Source of the DNA: Nitrospinota bacterium
GTDB taxonomy: Bacteria; UBA8248
Direction: 5' to 3'
DNA: 7,260 nucleotides
Assembly: GCA_029937135.1 (NCBI GenBank)
Contig: JAPYQX010000149.1
Span: 1 to 7,260, forward strand
A model generated the notes under the pieces. It saw only the letters and a list, made by a program, of their open reading frames with translations. It was not told the origin of the DNA and did no database searches. A program made the position numbers and the translations under genes. Shown here in pieces: positions 1 to 7,104 of the stretch (positions within the stretch are counted from its first letter, which is position 1; the number at the start of each line of letters is the position of its first letter).

Positions 1-756
1 GGCGGCAACAAGGGCGCCAAGGTGGCCAAGGGCTCAAAGCCCAACGGGTGCACCCTGTTCGCGGGCCACGACTCGATGCATACATCGTATGTGCAGGGCC
101 GGGTGAATTTCTCGTTCTTCGCGTTTGATCCTATTGCTCTCGTCACCCACACGCCGTCCATCATCGGCGCGCATCCTGGGGTTCCCTGGAAAACCGCGAA
201 GGCGCTCATCGCCGATCTCAAGAAGAACAAAGGCAAAAAAGTGCTCTTCGGCGCGACGCTGGGTTCGACGAGTCATTTCTTCCCGGTGCTAGTCGAGGCC
301 AATACCGGTATCAAATTCAAGTACGTGGGCTACGATGGCACCCGTCAGCGGATGACGGCTCTCCTTGGCAAGCACATACAGCTCGGCGAGCTCAACATCT
401 CCTCGGCCAAGAAATACCTCGGAAGCGGCAAGCTCATCGGCCTCGGCATCGCGCTCGAGAAGCGCGACTCGCGGTTGCCGAACCTGCCCACTCTCAAGGA
501 GCAGGGCATCAATGTCGTCACCGGCGTGAACCGCGGCATATTCATCCCGAAAGGAACGCCCGCCGGCATCCAGGCGATGTTCGAGAAAGCCTTCGGGAAA
601 GCGATGAGTGACCCCGAAGTGGTGAAGAACCTCACCGCCAAGGGCGTCATAGTTCAGTTCAAGGGGCGTGCGGGCTATCGGACGTTCCTGAAGGAAGCCT
701 CGGCCAAGATTACGGATGCGGCCAAGCGTGTCGGGCTGTATAAGCGTAAGAACTAA
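1..756 (+). CDS. tctC: TTT-family solute-binding protein TctC, 5'-truncated by window edge
   Basis: This is the periplasmic solute-binding component of a tripartite tricarboxylate transporter. It captures a carboxylate or other small organic solute and hands it to TctAB. The reading frame is open from base 1 (Gly-Gly-Asn-Lys...), so the GTG at 22 is not a convincing start. 251 residues are visible and the family is usually about 320, so the signal peptide and roughly the first 70 residues lie outside the window. Family features seen: PNGCTLF (like the usual PDGYTL) near visible residue 14, a GATLGSTSHF segment equivalent to the GSxGxGTxxH loop, YDGTRQRMTALLGK (the YKGxxxAxxxLLxG position), RLPNLPTLKEQG, and a GIFIPKGTPAGI segment matching the usual apPkgTP motif. 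It is followed directly by tctB and tctA. The ligand cannot be read from the sequence. I am confident of the family and not of the substrate. Confidence 0.93.
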   Translation, partial: GGNKGAKVAKGSKPNGCTLFAGHDSMHTSYVQGRVNFSFFAFDPIALVTHTPSIIGAHPGVPWKTAKALIADLKKNKGKKVLFGATLGSTSHFFPVLVEANTGIKFKYVGYDGTRQRMTALLGKHIQLGELNISSAKKYLGSGKLIGLGIALEKRDSRLPNLPTLKEQGINVVTGVNRGIFIPKGTPAGIQAMFEKAFGKAMSDPEVVKNLTAKGVIVQFKGRAGYRTFLKEASAKITDAAKRVGLYKRKN

Positions 757-777
757 ACCGAAAACACGGGCATAGGG

Positions 778-807
778 GCGGCGGCCCGGGAGGGCCGCCG
801 CTTTCTC
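778..807 (+). terminator. GC-rich hairpin between tctC and tctB, likely attenuator or mRNA 3'-end stabiliser
   Basis: A perfect 10-bp inverted repeat, GCGGCGGCCC at 778-787 pairing with GGGCCGCCGC at 792-801, closes a 4-base GGGA loop and is followed by TTTCTC. The U-run is short and interrupted, so termination is probably partial. It starts 21 bases after the tctC stop and ends about 40 bases before the tctB start. That is the usual place for an element that lets a binding protein be made in excess over its membrane partners. The hairpin is seen directly and the function is inferred. Confidence 0.7.
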
Positions 808-850
808 GCCGGGTAAAGTTTTCCCTATTTTAAGCTTGGCAGGGGTTTAT

Positions 851-1339
851 ATGCGTGTTCGCGCGGATACTGTTATTGGCGCACTGCTGGTGATCTTCGT
901 CGCCACTTTATTCGCGGTGTCGTTCGGCTTGCCGCCGGCCCCCTACGAGACGATGGGTCCGGCCCTGTTCCCGCGCTTTATCCTCGTCGCGGTCTTCCCG
1001 ATGTGTCTCGTGCTCTTTGTGAAGAGCGCGGTTCGCGACTTCCGCGAGGGACCAGCGGAACGGGAATTTGGCTCCTTTGCCGAGTGGTTCGATAATTACC
1101 GAAACGTCCTTGCGGTATATCTCCTCTTTTTCATGTTCGCCTGGGCACTGCCTTGGGCGGGTTACCTGGCCTCGGGGTTCTTTTTTCTCTTGCTGGCGCA
1201 GTTGGCGCTGGGGCCCAAGGGCTGGGGGAAGGTGCCCCAGTTCCTGGCCGTGACGACAGGCATTTTGGCCTTGCTCTATTTTATTTTCCGGGTCGTGCTT
1301 CTCGTGCTTTTGCCCGAGGGTGAAATCGGTCTGATGTAG
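851..1339 (+). CDS. tctB: TTT small membrane subunit TctB
   Basis: This is the small, poorly conserved integral membrane subunit of the TTT transporter, which partners TctA in the cytoplasmic membrane. I chose ATG 851 (162 residues) because AGGGG at 841-845 lies 5 bases upstream. A TTG at 836 in the same frame would add five residues but has no comparable ribosome site. Hydrophobic segments lie at about residues 7-27, 39-60, 85-100, 104-121 and 131-154. The MGPALFPR block at 35-42 matches the G-x-G-P-x-x-F-P signature of TctB proteins. A charged, probably cytoplasmic or periplasmic, loop spans 62-84. The gene sits between tctC and tctA in the canonical C-B-A order, which supports the call for a protein whose sequence alone is weakly diagnostic. 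Confidence 0.88.
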   Translation: MRVRADTVIGALLVIFVATLFAVSFGLPPAPYETMGPALFPRFILVAVFPMCLVLFVKSAVRDFREGPAEREFGSFAEWFDNYRNVLAVYLLFFMFAWALPWAGYLASGFFFLLLAQLALGPKGWGKVPQFLAVTTGILALLYFIFRVVLLVLLPEGEIGLM

Positions 1340-1342
1340 GGT

Positions 1343-1358
1343 GGCGCAAAACCGCGCC
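1343..1358 (+). promoter_or_regulatory. Small hairpin in the tctB-tctA gap, just ahead of the tctA ribosome site
   Basis: GGCGC at 1343-1347 pairs with GCGCC at 1354-1358 around an AAAACC loop. It starts 4 bases after the tctB stop and ends 6 bases before the AAGGAG ribosome site of tctA (1365-1370). No U-run follows, so it is not a terminator. It could shape processing or translation of tctA, but a 5-bp stem in GC-rich DNA may be chance. Confidence 0.3.
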
Positions 1359-1375
1359 GTTGTGAAGGAGTCAGG

Positions 1376-3022
1376 ATGATTCTCGAAAATCTGAGCCTCG
1401 CCTTCGCCGCCGTCTTCGAGGTCAAGACGGTGCTTCTCATATTCGCGGGCACCTTCGCGGGCATTGTCGCGGGCGCCATCCCCGGCTTCACCATCGCCAT
1501 GGCCGTCATCCTGACGCTGCCCTTCACCTTCGGCATGACTCCGCTCCAGGGTTCGGCGACGATGATGGGCGTCTTCGTCGGGGGCTACTCGGGCGGCCTC
1601 ATCTCGGGAACGCTGCTGGGCATCCCCGGAACGCCTTCGTCCGTTGCGACCACTTTCGACGGCTTTCCAATGGCGCGGCAGGGAAAACCCGGTCTCGCCC
1701 TCGGCGTGGGGATCTGGTCTTCATTCTTCGGCGGTCTCATCGGCGCTGTGCTCCTCGTTCTCTTCGCTCCGCCGATCGCGCTTTTCGGCCTCAAGTTCGG
1801 GCCCTGGGAGTTTTTCGCCCTCATCGCTTTCGCGCTGACCATCATCGCCAGCCTTTCGAGCGAGTCCATGCTCAAGGGTGGGATAGCAGGACTGATGGGC
1901 CTGCTCATCGCCACCATCGGTGATGACGACATAACGGCTATCTCGCGTTTCGATTTCGGGTTCGATGCCATCAAGCAGGGCTTCGGCTTCCTGCCTGTGC
2001 TGATTGGACTTTTTGCCTTCGCCCAGCTCATGAGCGATATCGAGGGCGGCGAGAAGGCCCAGGCTTCCCTCATGGACGTGGACGCCAGGGGCGTTTCTGT
2101 CGAGCACGGAAGCGCTATACGGATCATTCTGAGCCAGCCCGTCAACCTCATCCGCTCGGCCTGTATCGGCGTCTTTGTCGGTGCGCTGCCCGCGGCGGGC
2201 GGGAGCATTTCTAACATTCTGAGCTACGATCAGGCCAAGAAGGCCTCGCGGCATCCAGAGAAATTCGGGACCGGAATCCCGGACGGTATCATCGCCTCGG
2301 AGTCGGCGAACAACGGCACCGCCGGAGGCGCCCTGATCACCATGATCGCGCTCGGCATTCCAGGCGATATTTCGGTCGCCGTTATGCTGGGTGCGCTTCT
2401 TATCCACAATGTCGTCCCGAGCCCGACGTTTATCAGCGAGGAGCCTGTCCTCGTTTACGGTATTTTTGTCGCCTTTTTCCTGGCGCACTTCGTCATGATC
2501 GCTCTTCAGGCGGTGGGGATGCGCGTGTTCCTCAAGGTGGCCCACCTGCCCAAATACCTTCTGACATCGACGGTGTTGATTTTCTGTGCCACAGGCGTTT
2601 TTGCCCTGCATAACATCACCTACGATATCTGGACGCTGTTCTGGTTCGGGGTGCTGGGCTACCTGATGAAGAAATTCGGCTTCCCGCTCGCGCCGATGAT
2701 CTTAGGGGTAATCCTGGGCGACCTCGCCGAGGTGAACCTGAACCGCGCCTACATGTCCGACCCGAATCCGCTCCTTTTTTTCACGCGGCCGATTTCGCTG
2801 TTTTTTGTCATTCTCGCCGTGGTGTCGCTGATCTTCCCCTTCTGGCAGCGGGCCCGCCACCAGCCCTGGACGGCCATCTTCCTGCCGGTGAGTGCTATTG
2901 CCGTTTCGATTCCATTCTGGATTTCGCCTGGAATCATCAAGCTCGCCGGCCTCGCCTTCGCGGTGGTGGGTGTGTACCTGATCTTTAAGCATTTCCGAAA
3001 CGAAATGCCTGCGCCCAGCTAG
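1376..3022 (+). CDS. tctA: TTT large membrane subunit TctA
   Basis: This is the main channel-forming membrane subunit of the TTT transporter, thought to use an ion gradient to import the solute delivered by TctC. ATG 1376 is preceded by AAGGAG at 1365-1370, an ideal spacing. The protein is 548 residues with many membrane segments. It shows the two related TctA halves. The first has GAIPGFTIAMAV (33-44), YSGGLISGTLLGIPGTPSS (71-89) and an FDGFPMARQGKPGLALG block (94-110). The second has GALPAAGGS (269-277), a SESANNGTAGGALITM run (308-323) and ALGIPGDIS (325-333). The paired GIPG loops are the strongest signature. Most family members are near 500 residues, and here the region after about 490 adds roughly two further hydrophobic segments (502-517 and 520-537). 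The gene ends 79 bp from the oppositely coded antiporter. Confidence 0.96.
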   Translation: MILENLSLAFAAVFEVKTVLLIFAGTFAGIVAGAIPGFTIAMAVILTLPFTFGMTPLQGSATMMGVFVGGYSGGLISGTLLGIPGTPSSVATTFDGFPMARQGKPGLALGVGIWSSFFGGLIGAVLLVLFAPPIALFGLKFGPWEFFALIAFALTIIASLSSESMLKGGIAGLMGLLIATIGDDDITAISRFDFGFDAIKQGFGFLPVLIGLFAFAQLMSDIEGGEKAQASLMDVDARGVSVEHGSAIRIILSQPVNLIRSACIGVFVGALPAAGGSISNILSYDQAKKASRHPEKFGTGIPDGIIASESANNGTAGGALITMIALGIPGDISVAVMLGALLIHNVVPSPTFISEEPVLVYGIFVAFFLAHFVMIALQAVGMRVFLKVAHLPKYLLTSTVLIFCATGVFALHNITYDIWTLFWFGVLGYLMKKFGFPLAPMILGVILGDLAEVNLNRAYMSDPNPLLFFTRPISLFFVILAVVSLIFPFWQRARHQPWTAIFLPVSAIAVSIPFWISPGIIKLAGLAFAVVGVYLIFKHFRNEMPAPS

Positions 3023-3101
3023 CGTTTTGGGGTTTCCGCGGTCTTAAGCCGGATCACACGGCGCCGGGGGAGCGTATTCCGCCCACCGGTGGTTGAGCGA
3101 A

Positions 3102-4397
3102 TTAAACCACCCGGGCCTTGACGACGCGCTTGATGGTGAGTCCCTGGACAATGATGGAGAAGATCACGACGCCGTAGGTGATGGCTAGAATCGGGCTTTT
3201 CTCCGGGCCCTCGGGCAGGGAGAGCGCCAACGCGACGGAGATTCCCCCGCGAAGGCCGCCCCAGGTGAGGACGGGGATCGCTCCTCTGACGAAGCTCCGC
3301 TTGAGGCCCAGCAGCGAGATGGGCGTGGCCACGCTGATGAACCGCGATGCCAGGACGATTGGCACGGCGGCGGCCATCAGCCAGAGAGTGCCTCCGGTGA
3401 AAGTCAGGGCGATGACCTCGAAACCGATGATGAGAAAAAGGACAGCGTTCAGTACTTCGTCGAGAAGCGACCAGAATTTCTGAATGTGATCGCGGGTGTT
3501 TTCGCTCATGGCGAACTTTGTGCCGTGGTTTCCGATCAGGAGGCCTGCGACGACAACCGCGATGAGGCCCGATACGTGTATCGCGAAGGCGATGGTGTAG
3601 GTCATCATTACGAGCGCGAGGGTGATCATGACCTCGAGGTTGTGCTCGTCGATGGTTTTCATCGCCCGGTAGGCTAACCAGCCCGTGGCCAGCCCGAGCG
3701 CCGCGCCGCCGACGGCCTCCGATAGAAAAAGTCCCAGCACGCCGGAGGCGGTGAGGGCCTCCCCGCCTTGGCCGGCCGCGCCCGCCGCCAAGGCGGCCAG
3801 AATCGTGAAAACGACTACGCCGACACCGTCGTTGAAAAGACTCTCGCCCGCGATCATCGCTTCGAGCTCCTTGGGCACGTAAATCGTCTTGAGTATCCCG
3901 ATCACCGCCACCGGGTCGGTGGGGGAGATCAGTGCGCCGAACACGAGGCAGTAGGCTAGCGGAATGCCTACGCCGAGAGCGCCCGCTGTGAAATAGATCG
4001 AGAAGCCGACCAGAAATGTGGAGATCAGAACGCCTGCCGTCGCCATCGAGGCAATCGCCCATTTTCGCAGGATAAGTTCGCCGAGATCGATGTGCAGCGC
4101 ACCGGCGAAGAGAAGGAAGCTCAGCATTCCCTTCATCAGCGCTTCTTGAAAGTCGATTTTCGAGAGAAGTGATCGCATGGCGGCCTGGAATTGCGCCTGG
4201 GGCAGGAAGGCGTCGAGAACGATGACGCCGAGAGAAGCAAGAAGGGCGATAATGACCAGGCCGATCGATTGCGGAAGCCGGAGCCAGCGGTGGTTGAGAT
4301 AGCCGAACACCGCAGCGAGCGTGAGGACGACGGAGGCTATGGTGAAAATGGAAGTTTCGATGATGCGGTCCTCCCCGGCCGGGACCCGGCAATTCAC
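3102..4397 (-). CDS. CPA1-family Na+/H+ antiporter (NhaP/NHE-like)
   Basis: This is a multi-spanning cytoplasmic membrane protein predicted to exchange Na+ (or K+/Li+) for H+ in pH and salt homeostasis. Numbering from GTG 4397 (431 residues), it has an FGYLNHRWLRLP motif after the first helix (31-42), FLLFAGALHID (94-104), SPTDPVAV (158-165), GESLFNDGVGVVVF (184-197) and a TWGGLRGGIS block near the C terminus. The Asn189-Asp190 pair is the ion-binding ND motif typical of electroneutral CPA1 exchangers, so electroneutral exchange is inferred. There is no long cytoplasmic tail, which makes it a minimal transporter core. The GTG shares one base with the upstream receiver stop (TAGTG), which suggests translational coupling. 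The first ten residues look unlike a CPA1 N terminus, and a strong GGGGAGGA ribosome site lies inside the ORF, so the true start is uncertain. Symbol withheld because CPA1 subfamily naming needs a tree. Confidence 0.92.
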   Translation of the reverse strand: MNCRVPAGEDRIIETSIFTIASVVLTLAAVFGYLNHRWLRLPQSIGLVIIALLASLGVIVLDAFLPQAQFQAAMRSLLSKIDFQEALMKGMLSFLLFAGALHIDLGELILRKWAIASMATAGVLISTFLVGFSIYFTAGALGVGIPLAYCLVFGALISPTDPVAVIGILKTIYVPKELEAMIAGESLFNDGVGVVVFTILAALAAGAAGQGGEALTASGVLGLFLSEAVGGAALGLATGWLAYRAMKTIDEHNLEVMITLALVMMTYTIAFAIHVSGLIAVVVAGLLIGNHGTKFAMSENTRDHIQKFWSLLDEVLNAVLFLIIGFEVIALTFTGGTLWLMAAAVPIVLASRFISVATPISLLGLKRSFVRGAIPVLTWGGLRGGISVALALSLPEGPEKSPILAITYGVVIFSIIVQGLTIKRVVKARVV

Positions 4398-4771
4398 TAG
4401 AGCAGGTTCGCCGCCTTTAGGATTTTTTCCATCCTCAAAATCAGGTCCGGAATGATGAAGGGTTTAACGACGAAATCGCGCGCTCCCGAGGAGATGCACT
4501 CCTTCACCGTTTCGGGCGAAATGTCGGACGAAAGAACCATCGCCAGCGGGACGTTTCCGGAGAAACTTTTCAGTGTATTTAGAATTTCAAACGCGGTCAT
4601 GTCCGGCATCTCGTAGTCCAGCATTGCCAGATCGACAAAATCATCCCGAATAAATTTAAGCGATTGCTCGCCGTTTTCCGAAAGCTGCACCAAGTGGTTG
4701 AATCTCTGGAGGGAGAGTTCGAGAAGATCGCGCAGGATTTCGTCTTGGGAAGCCATCAAGATATTCGCCAA
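4397..4771 (-). CDS. Stand-alone CheY-like receiver domain protein with degenerate acidic pair
   Basis: This is a single receiver domain (124 residues) with no output domain. I start it at TTG 4771 because AGGTGA (4779-4784) lies 7 bases upstream and gives the classic opening MANILMASQDE. A TTG at 4789 would add six residues. Numbered from 4771, the phospho-acceptor is Asp52 in AMLDYEMPDM, the switch Ser/Thr is Ser81 and the conserved Lys is Lys103 in VVKPF. After the first strand, where receivers have the Mg2+-binding Asp-Asp (as in ILVVDDDE), this protein has Ser8-Gln9, followed by Asp10-Glu11. Metal binding and phosphorylation may therefore be altered. It lies 96 bases downstream of cheX, and its stop overlaps the antiporter start. 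It probably works as a protein-binding switch. The family call is secure and the partner is unknown. Confidence 0.88.
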   Translation of the reverse strand: MANILMASQDEILRDLLELSLQRFNHLVQLSENGEQSLKFIRDDFVDLAMLDYEMPDMTAFEILNTLKSFSGNVPLAMVLSSDISPETVKECISSGARDFVVKPFIIPDLILRMEKILKAANLL

Positions 4772-4858
4772 CGGTAGTTCACCTATCAAAAAGTAAGACG
4801 GCTTAAGGCGTTTCGATGTCAGCCCCTTCGGCGCCGGAGTAACTGGTTTGAAAGGGAG

Positions 4859-4878
4859 TCTCTGTGATCAGCCAGAGA
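4859..4878 (-). other. Weak hairpin at the cheX stop codon
   Basis: On the - strand TCTCTG (4878-4873) can pair with CAGAGA (4864-4859) around an 8-base loop that includes most of the cheX stop codon. No U-run follows, so transcription probably continues into the receiver gene. It may be chance. Confidence 0.25.
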
Positions 4879-5323
4879 ACCTGGCCTCCGCCCAAAAATC
4901 TCCGTGTTCGGTCGAGAATGGGATGCAGACGGTGGAGCCGCCGGTAGCGATGTGCTTTGCCGTGTGGTTTTTCCCGCGGACAATCGTAGGGATAGCCGCC
5001 GTAAAGCTGTATCCCATTTTCTGGAGCTGGGATCTGGCGTCGCCCGAGATCGTGTTGGTCAATTCGCCGACGGCGTCGGCGACATCCTCGTTCAGTTCGG
5101 TGAGGTCCTCTCCTGTCATGTTTCTCACAATGGCGAGCGCGCACTCCTCGGAAAAAGTGACCGACATGGAGCCCTCCGCATGCCCGGTGATTCCGGTGAT
5201 ATCGCCTCTCGTGGTCTCGCCTTCTTTGATTCCGGGTTTCCCCGGCTTGGGGTCCATGCTGGCCGTCGTGCTGAGCACATTGATCGTAGCCTTGAGGAAT
5301 GGATTGATGAATTCCGCTTTCAT
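4868..5323 (-). CDS. cheX: CheX-type chemotaxis phosphatase (CheC/CheX/FliY superfamily)
   Basis: This 151-residue cytoplasmic protein is predicted to dephosphorylate a CheY-like response regulator. The ATG at 5323 gives the near-invariant family opening MKAEFINPFLKAT. An in-frame extension back to a TTG at 5401 looks like non-coding residue usage and is rejected. An AAGG at 5333-5336 is a modest ribosome site. Other family blocks are RGDITGITG (39-47), a TFSEECALAIVRNM segment (56-69), VADAVGELTN (81-90), ISGDAR (92-97) and FTAAIPTIV (107-115). Glu87-x-x-Asn90 matches the ExxN catalytic motif that CheX uses to act on phospho-Asp, so activity is expected. No cheA, cheW, receptor or flagellar gene is visible. 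The next gene downstream is a single-domain receiver, its obvious candidate substrate. The length is normal for the family. Confidence 0.92.
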   Translation of the reverse strand: MKAEFINPFLKATINVLSTTASMDPKPGKPGIKEGETTRGDITGITGHAEGSMSVTFSEECALAIVRNMTGEDLTELNEDVADAVGELTNTISGDARSQLQKMGYSFTAAIPTIVRGKNHTAKHIATGGSTVCIPFSTEHGDFWAEARFSG

Positions 5324-5564
5324 TAATTCATGCCTTTTCGGAGATCGGTCTGCTGTATTTGATTGATCGGAAATATACCCGGAGGACCCCCGCCGGGACA
5401 AGCTTCACAGAAATAGTATCGCGGTTCAAATGTACCATTCAATCTTTTTTTCGAAGCGTTTGGGCGAATCCGCGGTATTAAATCGCCGCCACCGGGGGGC
5501 ATGGAAAACTTTTTTCGGTTTCCGATACGGTATTCGCGGAGAGCGGTTGTCCTGTCCGCGCCTG
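5324..5564. other. 241-bp non-coding gap between arsS and cheX
   Basis: No gene was found here. Reading the - strand after the arsS stop, I see no GC hairpin followed by a U-run. The A/T-rich stretches (TTTTTTTC at 5444-5451 and CTTTTTTCGG near 5507 on the + strand) are not preceded by strong stems. An imperfect repeat, GGAAAAC...GGTTTCC, lies at about 5502-5522. The gap is long enough to hold a separate promoter for cheX, with one weak candidate listed separately, so cheX-receiver-antiporter may be its own transcription unit. Confidence 0.6.
5413..5442 (-). promoter_or_regulatory. Weak sigma70-like promoter candidate for cheX
   Basis: On the - strand TTGAAT (5442-5437) and TACTAT (5418-5413) are separated by 18 bases. 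Each box matches the consensus at four of six positions. The -10 box ends 90 bases before the cheX ATG. This is the best of several mediocre matches in the gap, so it is only a candidate. Confidence 0.25.
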
Positions 5565-6575
<1,011 letters not shown>

Positions 6576-6591
6576 ATAAGAGTAATCCCGT

Positions 6592-6622
6592 GCCGCCCGG
6601 TTTTATTCCGGGCGGCTTTTTT
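6592..6622 (+). terminator. Rho-independent terminator oriented on the + strand
   Basis: GCCGCCCGG (6592-6600) and CCGGGCGGC (6608-6616) form a perfect 9-bp stem with a TTTTATT loop, followed by six Ts (6617-6622). The T-run is on the + strand only. Read on the - strand, the hairpin is preceded by As and followed by ACGGGATTAC. It sits 17 bases upstream of the arsS ATG, between two - strand genes, so it does not end either of them in the standard way. Confidence 0.75.
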
Positions 6623-6651
6623 ATCGGGTGATTTTCATTTTTTTGGCGGAC

Positions 6652-7104
6652 TCAGGCGTTGCGAACCAGTTTCCTGCGCAGGGCCTTGGCCCGGTTGCGG
6701 ACGCGCTTGAGCTTGACCGGGTCCTTCGCCTCAATCGCCAAGTCGCGATCCTTGTGAAGGGACTTGATCTTCCCCTTGATCGCCTTGCGGTCGATCTTGG
6801 AGGCTCCCCTCGCCTCAACCAGCGGGATACCGTTGATCTTCTTGAGAGAGCGGATTAACTCGGATTTGTCCATCCCGTGTACGCCCACGATTTTTCCGGC
6901 GAATTGAAGCGCGGCTTCCTTGAGCTTGGGGACGTTCATCTTGTCAATTTCCTTGACCGTGAACTGAGGCAACTCCTCTTCCGCAGGGGCCGCCTGCTCC
7001 TCGGGGGCGGGCTCCCCGGCCGTATCGCCAGATGCCTCCGTGGTTCCGGCCGCCTCTTCTTTAGGAGTTTTCTCGGTATCTTCGGTTTTTTCTTCCTCTG
7101 CCAT
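6652..7104 (-). CDS. Small acidic/basic protein with Rho N-terminal (SAP-like) domain
   Basis: This 150-residue soluble protein has a strongly split charge pattern. ATG 7104 is chosen because GGAGG lies five bases upstream. An in-frame start at 7128 would add eight residues but has no such site. Residues 1-44 are low-complexity and rich in Glu, Ala, Pro and Thr (about 16 acidic residues), so probably disordered. Residues 48-94 (from FTVKEIDKMNVPKLKEAA to ELIRSLKKINGIP) resemble the helical Rho_N/SAP fold found at the N terminus of transcription terminator Rho, with a characteristic GVHGMDKSEL turn at 74-83. Residues 99-150 are very basic and helical (RKAIKGKIKSLHKDRD, KRVRNRAKALRRKL), which suggests nucleic-acid or ribosome binding. 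I recall similar small Rho_N-containing proteins in delta-proteobacterial-type genomes, but their function is unknown. It lies upstream of arsS on the same strand. Confidence 0.75.
   Translation of the reverse strand: MAEEEKTEDTEKTPKEEAAGTTEASGDTAGEPAPEEQAAPAEEELPQFTVKEIDKMNVPKLKEAALQFAGKIVGVHGMDKSELIRSLKKINGIPLVEARGASKIDRKAIKGKIKSLHKDRDLAIEAKDPVKLKRVRNRAKALRRKLVRNA

Noticed and set aside
1721..2611. Open frame of 296 codons antisense to tctA
   Set aside because: Low-hydrophobicity, charged, motif-free product antisense to a strongly conserved membrane protein; an artefact of GC-rich codon use.
3083..3092. CCACCGGTGG palindrome between tctA and the antiporter as a shared terminator
   Set aside because: It cannot form a loop of reasonable size with more than a 3-bp stem, and no T-run follows on either strand.
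3019..4392. Long 457-codon open frame on the - strand overlapping the antiporter
   Set aside because: Its translation is rich in Arg, His, Pro and Ser with no domain. The other - strand frame encodes an unmistakable CPA1 antiporter, so this is a shadow frame in GC-rich DNA.
4803..5144. 113-codon - strand frame overlapping the cheX end, considered as a frameshifted cheX C terminus
   Set aside because: CheX in its own frame is complete, with normal length and a plausible FWAEARF ending, so no frameshift is needed.
5379..5398. CCCGG...CCGGG repeat upstream of cheX as a riboswitch or terminator
   Set aside because: Only a 5-bp stem with a 10-base loop, no T-run and no known riboswitch core; expected by chance at this GC content.
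5502..5522. GGAAAAC/GGTTTCC repeat with a T-run as an arsS terminator
   Set aside because: The stem is short, AT-rich and imperfect. The T-run is in the loop rather than after the stem.
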